Shown here piece by piece: positions 19,501 to 27,344 of a DNA stretch of 64,000 nucleotides. Made by a program: the position numbers and the translations under genes. The stretch's first letter is position 1, and every line of letters begins with the position of its first letter. The stretch comes from Gammaproteobacteria bacterium (GTDB taxonomy: Bacteria; Pseudomonadota; Gammaproteobacteria; Ga0077536), in NCBI GenBank assembly GCA_024235015.1, contig JACKNG010000002.1, positions 434,001-498,000 of the forward strand. Reading direction: 5' to 3'. The notes under the pieces were generated by a model. It ran no database searches. It was not told the origin of the DNA and saw nothing but the letters and a program-made list of their open reading frames with translations.

Positions 19501-20087
19501 ACTACATGGTCGGCAACGACGCCAGCAACGTCCTCGACGGCGGCGAGGGCGCCGACGTCCTCGTCGGCAAGGGCGGCAACGACAACTACCGCGTAGACGA
19601 CCTCGGCGACGTCGTCGTCGAAACCGCCGCCAACGGCACCGATTGGATCCTCGCGTCCGTCTCCTACGCCCTCCCCGCCCACGTCGAGTGGCTCACCCTC
19701 ACCGGCGCCAGCGCCACCCACGCCACCGGCAACGCCCTCGACAACTACCTCGGCGGCAATGCCGCCGACAACACCCTCTCCGGTGGTCCGGGTGCGGATT
19801 TTCTCGAAGGCCGGGCCGGCGACGATATCCTCGTCGGCGGCTCCGGAAGCGATCGATACCTATTCGCCGATGGTCACGGTCACGACTCGATCGCGGACTT
19901 TCGCCATGACCTTTTCGAGCAGGACAGGATCGATCTGAGCAGGATTAGCGATGTCGACAGCTTCGCGGATGTCGAAGTTGCAGCGACACGGACCGGCGAC
20001 GACACCCTGCTGTCGTTCGGAACGAGCTCCGTGCTGCTAGTCGGCATTGACCTGGAAACACTCGAGCCCGAGTACTTCATCGTGTGA
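16575..20087 (+). CDS. serralysin-like (M10B) RTX metalloprotease with nine 81-aa repeats
   Basis: This 1170-aa secreted-type protein has a metzincin domain with HELGHALGLKH (zinc ligands H165, H169, H175; catalytic E166), a Met-turn MSY at 203-205 and PSTLMPLDVLALQYIYGPN, as in serralysins. From about residue 340 to 1070 it consists of nine 81-aa units, each with a Ca-binding GGxGxD-type RTX turn (LYGGLGADYFEGRAGNDRY, LDGGEGADVFVGKGGNDYY). The pattern is A-B-C-A-B-C-A-B-A'. The last 60 residues end LEPEYFIV, a plausible type I secretion signal, and there is no N-terminal signal peptide. No TolC, HlyB or HlyD-like genes are nearby. ATG 16575 has an AAGGAG site. Confidence 0.85.
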   Translation: MAVPNRVLQTAPTNDLIAGLVNGTSWVLDNSRTLSWVLSDLLPGQDFTWVDANQASALAQGVFNSVAESVNIRFRYTGHVSDPGLTTADIAITGTFLPAFWGPGNALAWAYFPNSALSSTLVASYGFDPSIYPTAPGDIWLNFSSFEVQGSSYAPGSTGFFLALHELGHALGLKHPHDGGLTGRPTFADLSLAPLDSQLLTVMSYNEATSVATWFSAYGLPTEIGYPSTLMPLDVLALQYIYGPNLVTRAGNSNYALVDDNRLETFWDAGGIDTLVVQPGATGWYIDLGIDVGEGQLVALAVPTAWNSLTTGKFYFNIENATGGGFADTLLGSAEANILNGGAGADHLEGYGGNDRYFVDDPGDIVVETRANGTDWVIASVSYALPAHVEWLTLTGASATHATGNALDNYLGGNAADNTLYGGLGADYFEGRAGNDRYVVDNSHDVVVETAANGTDWIIASVSYALPDHVEWLSLTGAAAINATGNALANYMVGNDASNVLDGGEGADVFVGKGGNDYYRVDHPGDVVVETAANGTDWILASVSYALPDQVEWISLVGAAAINATGNALDNYMVGNDANNVLDGGEGADVLVGKGGNDYYRVDDPGDVVFESAANGTDWVIASVSYALPAHVEWLTLTGASATHATGNALDNYLGGNAADNTLYGGLGADYFEGRAGNDRYVVDNSHDVVVETAANGTDWIIASVSYALPDHVEWLSLTGAAAINATGNALANYMVGNDASNVLDGGEGADVFVGKGGNDYYRVDHPGDVVVETAANGTDWILASVSYALPDQVEWISLVGAAAINATGNALDNYMVGNDANNVLDGGEGADVLVGKGGNDYYRVDDPGDVVFESAANGTDWVIASVSYALPAHVEWLTLTGASATHATGNALDNYLGGNAADNTLYGGLGADYFEGRAGNDRYVVDNSHDVVVETAANGTDWIIASVSYALPDHVEWLSLTGAAAINATGNALANYMVGNDASNVLDGGEGADVLVGKGGNDNYRVDDLGDVVVETAANGTDWILASVSYALPAHVEWLTLTGASATHATGNALDNYLGGNAADNTLSGGPGADFLEGRAGDDILVGGSGSDRYLFADGHGHDSIADFRHDLFEQDRIDLSRISDVDSFADVEVAATRTGDDTLLSFGTSSVLLVGIDLETLEPEYFIV
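17701..19750 (+). repeat. 729-bp tandem DNA repeat inside the RTX gene
   Basis: The period is 729 bp, or three 243-bp (81-codon) sub-units. Copies begin at 17701, 18430 and 19159. Reading copy 1 against copy 2, I found no base difference. Copy 3 is incomplete; it differs at isolated bases (for example in the GTCGAGTGGCTCAGC codons near 19443) and diverges in its final sub-unit. The sub-units within a copy differ far more than the copies do, so the 729-bp block was duplicated recently as a whole. Confidence 0.95.
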
Positions 20088-20127
20088 GTTGTCCCGTTCC
20101 CGATCACGGCGCGTCAGTGGCATGCAC

Positions 20128-20156
20128 ATCCGGTGCCGGCTCCACGACCGGATTTC
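20128..20156 (+). terminator. weak candidate terminator after the RTX gene
   Basis: A 7-bp stem (ATCCGGT at 20128-20134 with ACCGGAT at 20147-20153) and a 12-nt loop are followed by only TTT. It lies 40 bp after the RTX stop. The short U run makes it doubtful. The rest of the 287-bp gap up to 20375 holds nothing I can identify. Confidence 0.3.
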
Positions 20157-20374
20157 GCAGGCAGGCGCGCCATGTGCAGCGTACACTGCCATCATGCAGG
20201 CTGCGGAGACGCGAGCTGCGGCGCCTTGAACACGCCGCGCGGCCCGTCCGCGGGCGCCACGGGGCGGCCGCTAGGCGTGGTCCGGGCGCGGCGCGCCACG
20301 ATACCGGCCACGATCGACGAAACTAGCGTCCGAGGCCGGCATTCGAGGCGTCGACGACCGCCGCTTCGGGCTGG

Positions 20375-20917
20375 TCAGCGCCCGGGCGCCGCTGCCGTCA
20401 TGATCCAGTTCAGCACGTCGCCCGCGTCGCGCCGCCCCCACACGCCGAGCTGGTTGCGGTGCTTGGCGCCGCTGACCGGGTCGACGCGGCGCCACTCGTT
20501 GGCGACCACGCGGTGGGCGATCTTCCAGGCGCCGTCGCGCCGCTCGAATCGGTCGACGTAGCGAATACCCATGACGTCGTCCTTGCCGTTGCCGGCAGCG
20601 TCCTCGCGGCGGTGATACGCGACGGCATAGGTCTCGGCGCGGGCGCGATCGCCGTCGATTTCGATCAGCATGTTGCCCATGAAGTGCTGGGTCGCGGTCC
20701 AACGCTGCAGGAACTCGCTGGCGGCGGCGATGAATTCCTCGACGTGGCCGGCGAAGCCGCCGTGGTCGTCGTAGGCATCGGGGTGGTAGCACGAACGCAC
20801 GAGATCGAAATCCATGCGGTCGATGCCGCGCGCGTAGCGGTAGATGACGTCGGCAATCTGCTGGCGGGCAACGAGTTCCGCGAGCGCGGCCTCGGTCGTG
20901 TGGTCACGGCTGTCCAT
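20375..20917 (-). CDS. SnoaL/NTF2-like nuclear transport factor 2 family protein
   Basis: The product is 180 aa. ARQQIADVIYRYARGIDRMDFDLVRSCYHPDAYDDHGGFAGHVEEFIAAA is the opening helix-plus-pocket of SnoaL_4-type proteins. RYVDRFERRDGAWKIAHRVVANEWRRV is the typical closing strand pair. Relatives include steroid isomerases, dehydratases and polyketide cyclases, but many are uncharacterised. It is transcribed alone, towards the RTX gene. A second SnoaL-like gene lies at 62319-62807. No cofactor motif is expected for this fold. Confidence 0.8.
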   Translation of the reverse strand: MDSRDHTTEAALAELVARQQIADVIYRYARGIDRMDFDLVRSCYHPDAYDDHGGFAGHVEEFIAAASEFLQRWTATQHFMGNMLIEIDGDRARAETYAVAYHRREDAAGNGKDDVMGIRYVDRFERRDGAWKIAHRVVANEWRRVDPVSGAKHRNQLGVWGRRDAGDVLNWIMTAAAPGR

Positions 20918-21029
20918 CGAATGTTCCTCCCCGGAAGATGCGGAGCCGGCAGTCTAACGGTGTCGCCACGGGAACGTCGTCAGCGCAGGCGGCGGAGATG
21001 GCGTGGATGGGGGGAAACGGGGGGGAAAC

Positions 21030-21096
21030 GGGGACAGTACACTTTTGCCAGGCGCTAGAGCCAGGGCAGCACAGGCTGCAAAAGTATACTGTCCCC
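21030..21096. repeat. REP-like hairpin with GGGGACAGTAYACTTTTGC arms
   Basis: The arms at 21030-21048 and 21078-21096 are inverted with one mismatch in 19 nt. They share the GGGGACAGTATACTTT tip with the element at 3746-3811. Outside the arms, degenerate runs of GGGGAAACGG and CCCCATTTCCCGTCCCC continue the symmetry, up to the tract CATTTCCTGTCCCC near 21134. It lies in the divergent gap between the SnoaL-like gene and ydhR. Confidence 0.75.
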
Positions 21097-21189
21097 ATTT
21101 CCCGTCCCCATCCCCGTCCTCATTTCCTGTCCCCAAGGGTGACCGGCCCTGCTACGATGCGGTGGTCGTTCGGGGAGGGGTGTGAGTTC

Positions 21190-21495
21190 ATGGCCAAGCT
21201 GCTGCAGATCGATTTTCCGTTCCAGGGCCCGTTCGGTGAGGCGATGTCCGAGGCGCTCGCCGACCTCGCGCGCTCCATCGCCAGCGAGCCCGGCTTCGTG
21301 TGGAAGATCTGGACGGAGAGCGCCGATCGCGGCGAGGCCGGCGGCATCTACCTGTTCGAGGACGCATCCAGCGCCGAGGCCTACGTCGCCAAGCACACCG
21401 AGCGCCTCAAGGGTTTCGGCATCGACGGCATCCGCGCGCGCATCTTCGACGTCAACGACGCCCTGACGGCGATCAACCGCGGCCCGGTCAACTGA
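21190..21495 (+). CDS. ydhR: YdhR-family putative monooxygenase
   Basis: This 101-aa protein is a close match along its whole length to E. coli YdhR: MAKLLQIDFPFQGPFGEAM, then SEPGFVWKIWTESADRGEAGGIYLFEDASSAEAYVAKHTERLKGFG, then FDVNDALTAINRG. The fold is a ferredoxin-like dimer related to ActVA-Orf6 monooxygenases, for which a role in aromatic metabolism has been suggested. ATG 21190 is preceded by GGGGAGGGG and a possible TACGAT -10 at 21153-21158. The MFS gene follows after 25 bp. Confidence 0.92.
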   Translation: MAKLLQIDFPFQGPFGEAMSEALADLARSIASEPGFVWKIWTESADRGEAGGIYLFEDASSAEAYVAKHTERLKGFGIDGIRARIFDVNDALTAINRGPVN

Positions 21496-21520
21496 CCGCC
21501 CGCCGCGCGGCCCCTCCACC

Positions 21521-22813
21521 GTGAGCACTGACGTGGCGAGCAGCCAACCGTCACCCCTGCGCGTGCGTCGCTACGTCCTGTTCGTGCTGGTGGTGGTCTA
21601 CACCTTCAATTTCATCGACCGCCAGATACTCTCGATCCTGATCGAGTCGATCAAGGCCGACCTCCAGCTCTCCGACCAGGCGCTCGGCTTCCTCGCCGGC
21701 TTCGCCTTCGCCGCCTTCTACGCCACCCTCGGCATCCCCCTCGCGCTGTGGGCCGATCGCGGCAACCGGCGCAATCTCATCAGCCTCGCGCTGGCCTTGT
21801 GGAGCGCGATGACGGCACTGTCCGGCATGGCGCAGAACTTCTGGCAGCTGGCCGTCGCGCGCATCGGCGTCGGCATCGGCGAGGCCGGCTGCAGCCCGCC
21901 GGCGCATTCGCTGATCTCGGACTACTACCCGCCGCGCGAACGCGCCACCGCGCTCGGCATCTACGCGCTGGGCATTCCGTTCGGGATCATGTTCGGCATG
22001 TTCATCGGCGGCTGGATCAACGAGGCCTTCGGCTGGCGCCGCGCCTTCTTCGTCGTCGGCATCCCGGGCCTGCTGCTCGCCGCGCTGGTGCGCTTCACCC
22101 TGCCCGAGCCCAGGCGCGGCATGTCCGAACAACGCCAGGCCGACGACGATCGCCCGGGCATGCTCGAGACCTTTGCCTTCCTCATGCGCCGCCCCGCCTT
22201 CGTCCACCTCGCCTTCGGCGGCGCGCTGGCGGCCTTCGTCGGTTACGGCGTGATCGCCTGGTTCCCGGCCTTCCTCATCCGCACGCACGGTCTCGGCACG
22301 GCCACCATCGGCCTGTGGTTCGGGCTGGCCATGGGCGTCGGCGGTGGCATCGGCATGTTCCTCGGCGGCTACCTCGCCGACAAGCTCGGCGCGCGCGACA
22401 CGCGCTGGTACCTGTGGACGGTGACGGTGGCGATGATCGTCGCCGTGCCGTTCGGCGCCATGGCCTACCTCGCCGACGATCCCTACCTCGCCATGGCGCT
22501 GTTCCTGCCGCCGATCTTCGCCGGCAACTTCTGGCAGGCGACGAGCTTCGCCCAGGCCCAGGGCCTGGTGCGCCTGCGCATGCGCGCGGTGGCCTCGGCC
22601 ATCCTGCTGTTCATCGCCAACATCATCGGCCTCGGCGCCGGGCCGTGGGCGGTGGGTGCGCTGAGCGACCTGCTCGCGCCGCACTACGGCGGCGATTCGC
22701 TGCGCTGGAGCCTGTTCGTCTTCGGTGCGGTCAACCTGTGGGTCGCGTGGCACTTCTATGCTGGCGGCAGGCATCTCGCCGCCGACCTCGCCCGCGCCGA
22801 GGCGCGCGACTGA
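21521..22813 (+). CDS. MFS transporter
   Basis: This 430-aa major-facilitator protein starts at GTG 21521. It has about twelve hydrophobic helices. FNFIDRQILSILIESIKADLQLSDQALGFLAGFAFAAFYATLGIPLALWADRGNRRNLI contains the conserved loop 2-3 motif (DRGNRR), and GVGIGEAGCSPPAHSLISDYYPPRERATALGIY follows helix 4-5. This pattern is common in spinster-like or organic-anion MFS carriers of proteobacteria. The substrate is unknown. It is 25 bp downstream of ydhR and may be co-transcribed with it. Confidence 0.88.
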   Translation: MSTDVASSQPSPLRVRRYVLFVLVVVYTFNFIDRQILSILIESIKADLQLSDQALGFLAGFAFAAFYATLGIPLALWADRGNRRNLISLALALWSAMTALSGMAQNFWQLAVARIGVGIGEAGCSPPAHSLISDYYPPRERATALGIYALGIPFGIMFGMFIGGWINEAFGWRRAFFVVGIPGLLLAALVRFTLPEPRRGMSEQRQADDDRPGMLETFAFLMRRPAFVHLAFGGALAAFVGYGVIAWFPAFLIRTHGLGTATIGLWFGLAMGVGGGIGMFLGGYLADKLGARDTRWYLWTVTVAMIVAVPFGAMAYLADDPYLAMALFLPPIFAGNFWQATSFAQAQGLVRLRMRAVASAILLFIANIIGLGAGPWAVGALSDLLAPHYGGDSLRWSLFVFGAVNLWVAWHFYAGGRHLAADLARAEARD

Positions 22814-22855
22814 ACGCTTGCAGCCAACCCCACCCGGCTGCTGGCGCGGTCGCGA

Positions 22856-22870
22856 AACCTTTACACTGTG
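22856..22870 (+). promoter_or_regulatory. candidate sigma-70 -10 element for pot operon (TTACACTGTG)
   Basis: TACACT at 22862-22867 lies 42 bp before ATG 22910, in the same TTACACTGTG context found upstream of the gamma-glutamyltransferase-like gene. The -35 region is not clear. Confidence 0.4.
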
Positions 22871-22909
22871 GCGACGTCCTCCCTGCGTGAGTCCCGTCCG
22901 GAACCCGTC

Positions 22910-24085
22910 ATGCCCGCCGCCCGCCTCGCCCGCATCACCTGCCTGCTCCTGTTCACCCTGCTCGCCGCCTGCGGCGAAAGCGGGGATCCCTTCGGCGGCT
23001 CGGCGGGCGACGCAGCGGCGCCGTCGGCAGCAAGCGCCGGTAACGACGATGCCGGCCACGGCGAGCAGGTCCTGAACGTCTACAACTGGTCGGACTACAT
23101 CGGCCCCGACACCATCGCGAACTTCGAGCGCGAGACCGGCATCAAGGTCAACTACGACGTCTTCGATTCCAACGAGGTGCTCGAAGCGAAGCTGCTCGCC
23201 GGCCACACCGGCTACGACATCGTGGTACCGTCGGCAAGCTTCGTCGCGCGCCAGATCAAGGCCGGCCTGTTCCAGCCGCTCGACCGCATGCAGCTGCCGC
23301 ACTACAACAACCTCGATGCCGACATCCTGCACGCGCTGGCCACCTACGATCCGGACAACGTCTACGCCGTGCCCTACATGTGGGGCACCACCGGCATCGG
23401 CTACAACGTCGCGCAGGTCACTGCCCGCCTGCCCGGCGCGCGCCTCGACACCTGGGGGCTGCTGTTCGATCCCGACACCGTGGCCAAGCTCGCCGACTGC
23501 GGCGTGGCCCTGCTCGACGCGCCCTCGGAGACCTTCCCTGCCGCGCGCTTCGCCCTCGGCCTGCCGGCCAGCAGCACCAGCGTGACCGACCTCGGCGCCG
23601 CCGAGGCGGCCTTGTCCAGCATCCGGCCCTACGTGCGCTATTTCCATTCCTCGCAGTACATCAACGACCTGGCCAACGGCGAGCTGTGCGTGGCGATGGG
23701 CTGGAACGGCGACGTACTGCAGGCCCGCGCGCGGGCCCGCGACGCCGCCAACGGCAACGACATCGCCTACGTCGTGCCACGCGAGGGCGCACTGATGTGG
23801 TTCGACTCGATGGTCATCCCCAAGGACGCGCCACACCCCGCCAACGCGCACCGTTTCCTCGACTACCTCATGCGGCCCGAGGTCATTGCCGCGGTCAGCG
23901 ACGCCGTCCATTACGCCAACGCCAATGCCCAGGCCACGCCGCTGGTGTCCCCCGCGGTGCGCGACGACCCGGCCATCTATCCCGACGCCCAGACCCGCGC
24001 ACGGCTCGAAGCGGCCGCGCCCACCAACCCCGAATTCGATCGCCTGGTGACACGGGCTTGGACGCGCGTGAAGAGCGGTCGTTGA
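22910..24085 (+). CDS. potF: putrescine-binding lipoprotein PotF
   Basis: This 391-aa periplasmic binding protein has a lipoprotein signal (CLLLFTLLAACGES, lipobox LAAC). The mature part follows E. coli PotF almost motif for motif: LNVYNWSDYIGPDTIANFERETGIKV, YDVFDSNEVLEAKLLAG, YDIVVPSASF, PYMWGTTGIGYNV, YFHSSQYINDLANGELCVAMGW and the end RAWTRVKSGR. The aromatic residues and acidic side chains of these motifs line the putrescine site in PotF. ATG 22910 is preferred to 22868 because it directly precedes the signal peptide. Its stop overlaps the potG start. Confidence 0.93.
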   Translation: MPAARLARITCLLLFTLLAACGESGDPFGGSAGDAAAPSAASAGNDDAGHGEQVLNVYNWSDYIGPDTIANFERETGIKVNYDVFDSNEVLEAKLLAGHTGYDIVVPSASFVARQIKAGLFQPLDRMQLPHYNNLDADILHALATYDPDNVYAVPYMWGTTGIGYNVAQVTARLPGARLDTWGLLFDPDTVAKLADCGVALLDAPSETFPAARFALGLPASSTSVTDLGAAEAALSSIRPYVRYFHSSQYINDLANGELCVAMGWNGDVLQARARARDAANGNDIAYVVPREGALMWFDSMVIPKDAPHPANAHRFLDYLMRPEVIAAVSDAVHYANANAQATPLVSPAVRDDPAIYPDAQTRARLEAAAPTNPEFDRLVTRAWTRVKSGR

Positions 24086-25173
24086 GCGCCGCGCCGGCGC
24101 CCGCCATCCGCATCGCAGGACTGCGCAAGGCCTTCGCCGGCCATTGCGCGGTCGACGGCGTCGATCTCGACATCGCCGAGGGCGAGCTGTTCTGCCTGCT
24201 CGGCGCCTCGGGCTGTGGCAAGAGCACCCTGCTGCGCCTGGTCGCCGGGCTGGAGACACCCGATGCCGGCCGCGTGCTGATCGACGGCGTCGACGTGACC
24301 AGCACGCCGCCGTGGCACCGTCCGGTCAACCTGATGTTCCAGTCCTACGCGCTGTTCCCGCACCTCAGCGTCGCGCGCAACGTCGCCTTCGGCCTCGAAC
24401 GTGCCGGCCTGCCGCGCGCCGAGGTGCGCGAGCGCGTCGCCGCCATGCTCGAGCTGGTGCGCCTGCAGGGCCTGGGTGAGCGCCGCCCGCACCAGCTCTC
24501 GGGCGGGCAGCGCCAGCGCGTGGCCCTGGCCCGCGCGCTGGCCCGCCGCCCACGCGTGCTCCTGCTCGACGAACCACTCGCCGCGCTCGACCGCAAGCTG
24601 CGCGAAGCGACCCAGTTCGAACTCACCCGCCTGCAACGCACGCTCGGCACGACTTTCGTCATCGTCACCCACGACCAGCACGAGGCGCTGTCGCTGGCCA
24701 GCCGCGTCGGCATCATGGACGCCGGGCGCCTGGTCCAGGTCGACCGGCCCGAGACCGTCTACGAACGCCCGGTCAACGCCTTCGTCGCCGACTTCGTCGG
24801 CGCGGCCAACCTGCTCGCCGGTACGGTCCGCGGCCGCGAGGGGGACACCCTCGTGATCGAAACGGCGGGCGCCACCGTGCGCGTCATCGGCGCGATGTCG
24901 CCGACACCCGGCACGGCCGTGAAGCTGTTGCTGCGCCCGGAGCAGCTCACCATCGGCGACACCGCGCCGGTGTCGCACAACCGCCTCGGCGGTACGCTCA
25001 CCGCGGCGGCCTACGGCGGCGATCGCTGGCGCTACGCGGTGGCGATCGGCGACGGGCTCACGCTCACCGTGAGCGAACCCAACGCCGTGCACCCGGCCCA
25101 CGGCGCGCTCGCGCCGGGTGCGGCGGTGACGGTGAGCTGGGCGCCGGCCGTCGGCCGGGTGCTCGACGCATGA
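24082..25173 (+). CDS. potG: putrescine ABC transporter ATPase PotG
   Basis: This 363-aa ATPase has Walker A GASGCGKST, Q-loop MFQSYALFPHLSV, signature LSGGQRQRVALARAL, Walker B VLLLDEPLAALD and an H-loop THDQHEAL. These are followed by a C-terminal TOBE-like regulatory domain (KLLLRPEQLTIGD onward). The only start consistent with the frame is TTG 24082 in a TTGA overlap with the potF stop, so translation is coupled. It energises uptake of putrescine together with PotH and PotI. Order and spacing match the E. coli pot operon. Confidence 0.92.
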   Translation: MSAAPAPAIRIAGLRKAFAGHCAVDGVDLDIAEGELFCLLGASGCGKSTLLRLVAGLETPDAGRVLIDGVDVTSTPPWHRPVNLMFQSYALFPHLSVARNVAFGLERAGLPRAEVRERVAAMLELVRLQGLGERRPHQLSGGQRQRVALARALARRPRVLLLDEPLAALDRKLREATQFELTRLQRTLGTTFVIVTHDQHEALSLASRVGIMDAGRLVQVDRPETVYERPVNAFVADFVGAANLLAGTVRGREGDTLVIETAGATVRVIGAMSPTPGTAVKLLLRPEQLTIGDTAPVSHNRLGGTLTAAAYGGDRWRYAVAIGDGLTLTVSEPNAVHPAHGALAPGAAVTVSWAPAVGRVLDA

Positions 25174-26057
25174 CCCGCGCCACCCCACGCGGCCGGCTGC
25201 TGGTGCTGGCCCTGCCCTATGCCTGGCTGGCGCTGTTCTTTCTCGTGCCGCTGCTCATCGTGTTGAAGATCTCCTTCGCCCAGTCGCTGATCGCGCAACC
25301 GCCCTACACGCCGCTCGTCGCACATGACGCCGACGGCCTGCATCTCGCCGTGCATCTCGACGCCTGGCGCCTGCTCGCCGGCGACGCCCTCTACGCCGAG
25401 GCCTGGCTCGGCTCGGTCGCGATCGCGGCGACCACGACCGCCGTCTGCCTGCTGCTCGGCTATCCCATGGCCTGGGCCATGGCGCGCGCGCCCCGGCGCC
25501 GCCAAGCGCTCCTGTTGATGGCCGTGGTGCTGCCGTTCTGGACGTCCTTCCTGCTGCGCGTCTACGCCTGGATGGGCCTGCTCGGCCGCCACGGTCCGCT
25601 CAACGAGGCCCTGCTCGCGCTGGGCCTCGTCGAGCGCCCGCTGGTGCTGCTGCACACGCCCTTCGCGGTCTACCTCGGCCTCGTCTATGCCTACCTGCCG
25701 TTCATGGTGCTGCCGCTCTACGCCACGCTCGAACGGCTCGACGAGGACCTGCTCGAAGCCGCGGCCGATCTCGGCGCCCGGCCCGGCCGCGCTTTCCTCG
25801 CCGTCACCCTGCCGCTGTCCCTGCCGGGGATCGTCGCCGGCTGCGTGCTGGTGTTCGTGCCGGCGCTGGGCGAGCTCATCATTCCCGACCTGCTCGGCGG
25901 CCCCGACACGTTGATGATCGGCAAGGTGCTGTGGGACGAGTTCTTCGCCAACCGCGCGTGGCCGGTGGCCGCCGCGCTCGCCGTCGCCATGCTGGCCCTG
26001 GTCGGCGCGGTGCTGGTCGTGCAACGCGCGCTCGGCGCGCGCCTGGCGGTGCGATGA
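25170..26057 (+). CDS. potH: putrescine ABC transporter permease PotH
   Basis: This 295-aa inner-membrane permease has about six transmembrane helices. FLLRVYAWMGLLGRHGPLNEALLALGL closely follows PotH. The EAA-type loop that contacts the ATPase is ERLDEDLLEAAADLGARPGRAFLAVTLPLSLPGIVAG. Its ATG overlaps the potG stop (ATGA at 25170) and its own stop overlaps potI, so the four genes form a single tightly coupled unit. Confidence 0.92.
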   Translation: MTRATPRGRLLVLALPYAWLALFFLVPLLIVLKISFAQSLIAQPPYTPLVAHDADGLHLAVHLDAWRLLAGDALYAEAWLGSVAIAATTTAVCLLLGYPMAWAMARAPRRRQALLLMAVVLPFWTSFLLRVYAWMGLLGRHGPLNEALLALGLVERPLVLLHTPFAVYLGLVYAYLPFMVLPLYATLERLDEDLLEAAADLGARPGRAFLAVTLPLSLPGIVAGCVLVFVPALGELIIPDLLGGPDTLMIGKVLWDEFFANRAWPVAAALAVAMLALVGAVLVVQRALGARLAVR

Positions 26058-26869
26058 AGCGCGCCGGCCGTTTCGCCCGCGGCATGCTCGGCGCCGGGCT
26101 CGCCTTCCTCTACCTGCCGATCGCGGCGCTGATCGTCTACTCGTTCAACGCCTCGCAGGCAGTCGGCGTGTGGAGCGGCTTCTCGACCCGCTGGTACGGT
26201 GCCCTGCTCGACGACGAACAGATCCTCGCCGCCGCCTGGCTGTCGCTGCGCGTCGCGGCGCTGAACGCGAGCCTCGCCGCACTGCTCGGCACCCTGGCTG
26301 CGATCGCACTGGTGCGCTTCGGCGCCTTTCGCGGCCGCGCGCTGTTCGCCGCCCTCACCACCGCGCCGCTGGTCATGCCCGAAGTCATCCTCGGCCTCTC
26401 GGCGCTGCTCACCTTCGTCGCCCTGGAGGGCTTGATCGGCTGGCCGGCCGGGCGCGGCGCGACGACCATCGTCATCGCCCACGTCACCTTCTGCATGGCC
26501 TACGTCGCGGTCATCGTGCAGTCGCGCCTGGCCGGCCAGGACCCGGCGCTGGAGGAAGCCGCGCTCGATCTCGGCGCGACCCCGGCCGTGGCCTTCCTGC
26601 GCGTGACCCTGCCGCTGATCGCGCCGGCCGTGGCCGCCGGCTGGCTGCTCGCTTTCACCCTGTCGCTCGACGACCTCGTCGTCGCCAGCTTCGTCTCCGG
26701 ACCTGGCGCGAGCACCCTGCCGATGGTGATCTATTCCAAGGTGCGACTGGGCCTGAGCCCGGAGATCAACGCGCTGGCAACCCTGCTGGTCGCAGCCGTC
26801 GCGCTGACGCTCGCGATCAGTGCGTGGCTGATGCTGCGGGGAAGCGCGCGCGGCAATGGACCGGACTGA
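26054..26869 (+). CDS. potI: putrescine ABC transporter permease PotI
   Basis: The product is 271 aa from ATG 26054 (ATGA overlap with potH). It keeps the PotI landmarks YSFNASQAVGVWSGFSTRWYGALL, VRFGAFRGRALF, TAPLVMPEVILGLSALLTFVAL, and the EAA loop EEAALDLGATPAVAFLRVTLPLIAPA. The end FTLSLDDLVVASFVSGPGA...PEINALATL is also typical. It completes the PotFGHI putrescine importer. The binding protein, ATPase and both permeases are intact. Confidence 0.92.
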   Translation: MKRAGRFARGMLGAGLAFLYLPIAALIVYSFNASQAVGVWSGFSTRWYGALLDDEQILAAAWLSLRVAALNASLAALLGTLAAIALVRFGAFRGRALFAALTTAPLVMPEVILGLSALLTFVALEGLIGWPAGRGATTIVIAHVTFCMAYVAVIVQSRLAGQDPALEEAALDLGATPAVAFLRVTLPLIAPAVAAGWLLAFTLSLDDLVVASFVSGPGASTLPMVIYSKVRLGLSPEINALATLLVAAVALTLAISAWLMLRGSARGNGPD

Positions 26870-26957
26870 ACGCGGCGGCGGTCACGCAACCGTCATCGAA
26901 TCGCAATCGCCGGACTCGATGCTAGCGGGTTTGCGACACGACAACGGACGGCGCCCC

Positions 26958-27317
26958 ATGAACCTCGTCAATCTGTTCAACAACGAGCAGGATGTCACCT
27001 CCTACCCCGAGCGCAGCGTGATCTTCAGGGAAGGCGAGCGCGGCGACGCTCTCTACGTGGTGGTCGAGGGCGAGGTCGAGATCGGGGTGCGCGGGCATGT
27101 CATCGACACCCTCGGGCCGGGTGAACTGTTCGGCGAGATGGCCCTGATCGACGCCGGTCCACGCAGCGCCACGGCCACCGCGGCGGCCGGCGCCCACGTC
27201 GCCCGGGTCGACGAGCGCCGCTTCACCTTCCTCGTTCAACAGACGCCGTTCTTCGCCCTGCACGTGATGCGGGTGCTGGCACGCCGCCTGCGCAACATGG
27301 ACGAGACCATCGGCTGA
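26958..27317 (+). CDS. cyclic-nucleotide-binding domain protein
   Basis: The 119-aa product is a single CNB domain: SVIFREGERGDALYVVVEGEVEIGV, then LGPGELFGEMALIDAGPRSATATAA, the phosphate-binding cassette (GEMALIDxxPRSATA), and a short C-terminal helix. There is no HTH, kinase or channel domain, so it is a stand-alone sensor rather than a CRP-type regulator. I chose ATG 26958 (MNLVNLFNNEQDV), the start nearest the domain; the upstream in-frame ATG overlaps potI. Partners are unknown. Confidence 0.8.
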   Translation: MNLVNLFNNEQDVTSYPERSVIFREGERGDALYVVVEGEVEIGVRGHVIDTLGPGELFGEMALIDAGPRSATATAAAGAHVARVDERRFTFLVQQTPFFALHVMRVLARRLRNMDETIG

Positions 27318-27344
27318 ACCCGCGGCAGCGGATCGCCCGCCGTT

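Noticed and set aside
17496..19721. Antisense frames in the repeat region encoding Val/Gly-rich proteins
   Set aside because: They are mirror images of the RTX codons, repeat with the same period and have no ribosome sites.
17701..19750. Repeats as a CRISPR array
   Set aside because: Units are 243 bp and 729 bp, contiguous and coding in one frame for RTX motifs, with no spacers and no cas genes.
26281..26310. GG-N10-GC match resembling a sigma-54 site inside potI
   Set aside because: It lies within a conserved coding region and no gene starts downstream; such matches are expected by chance at this GC content.
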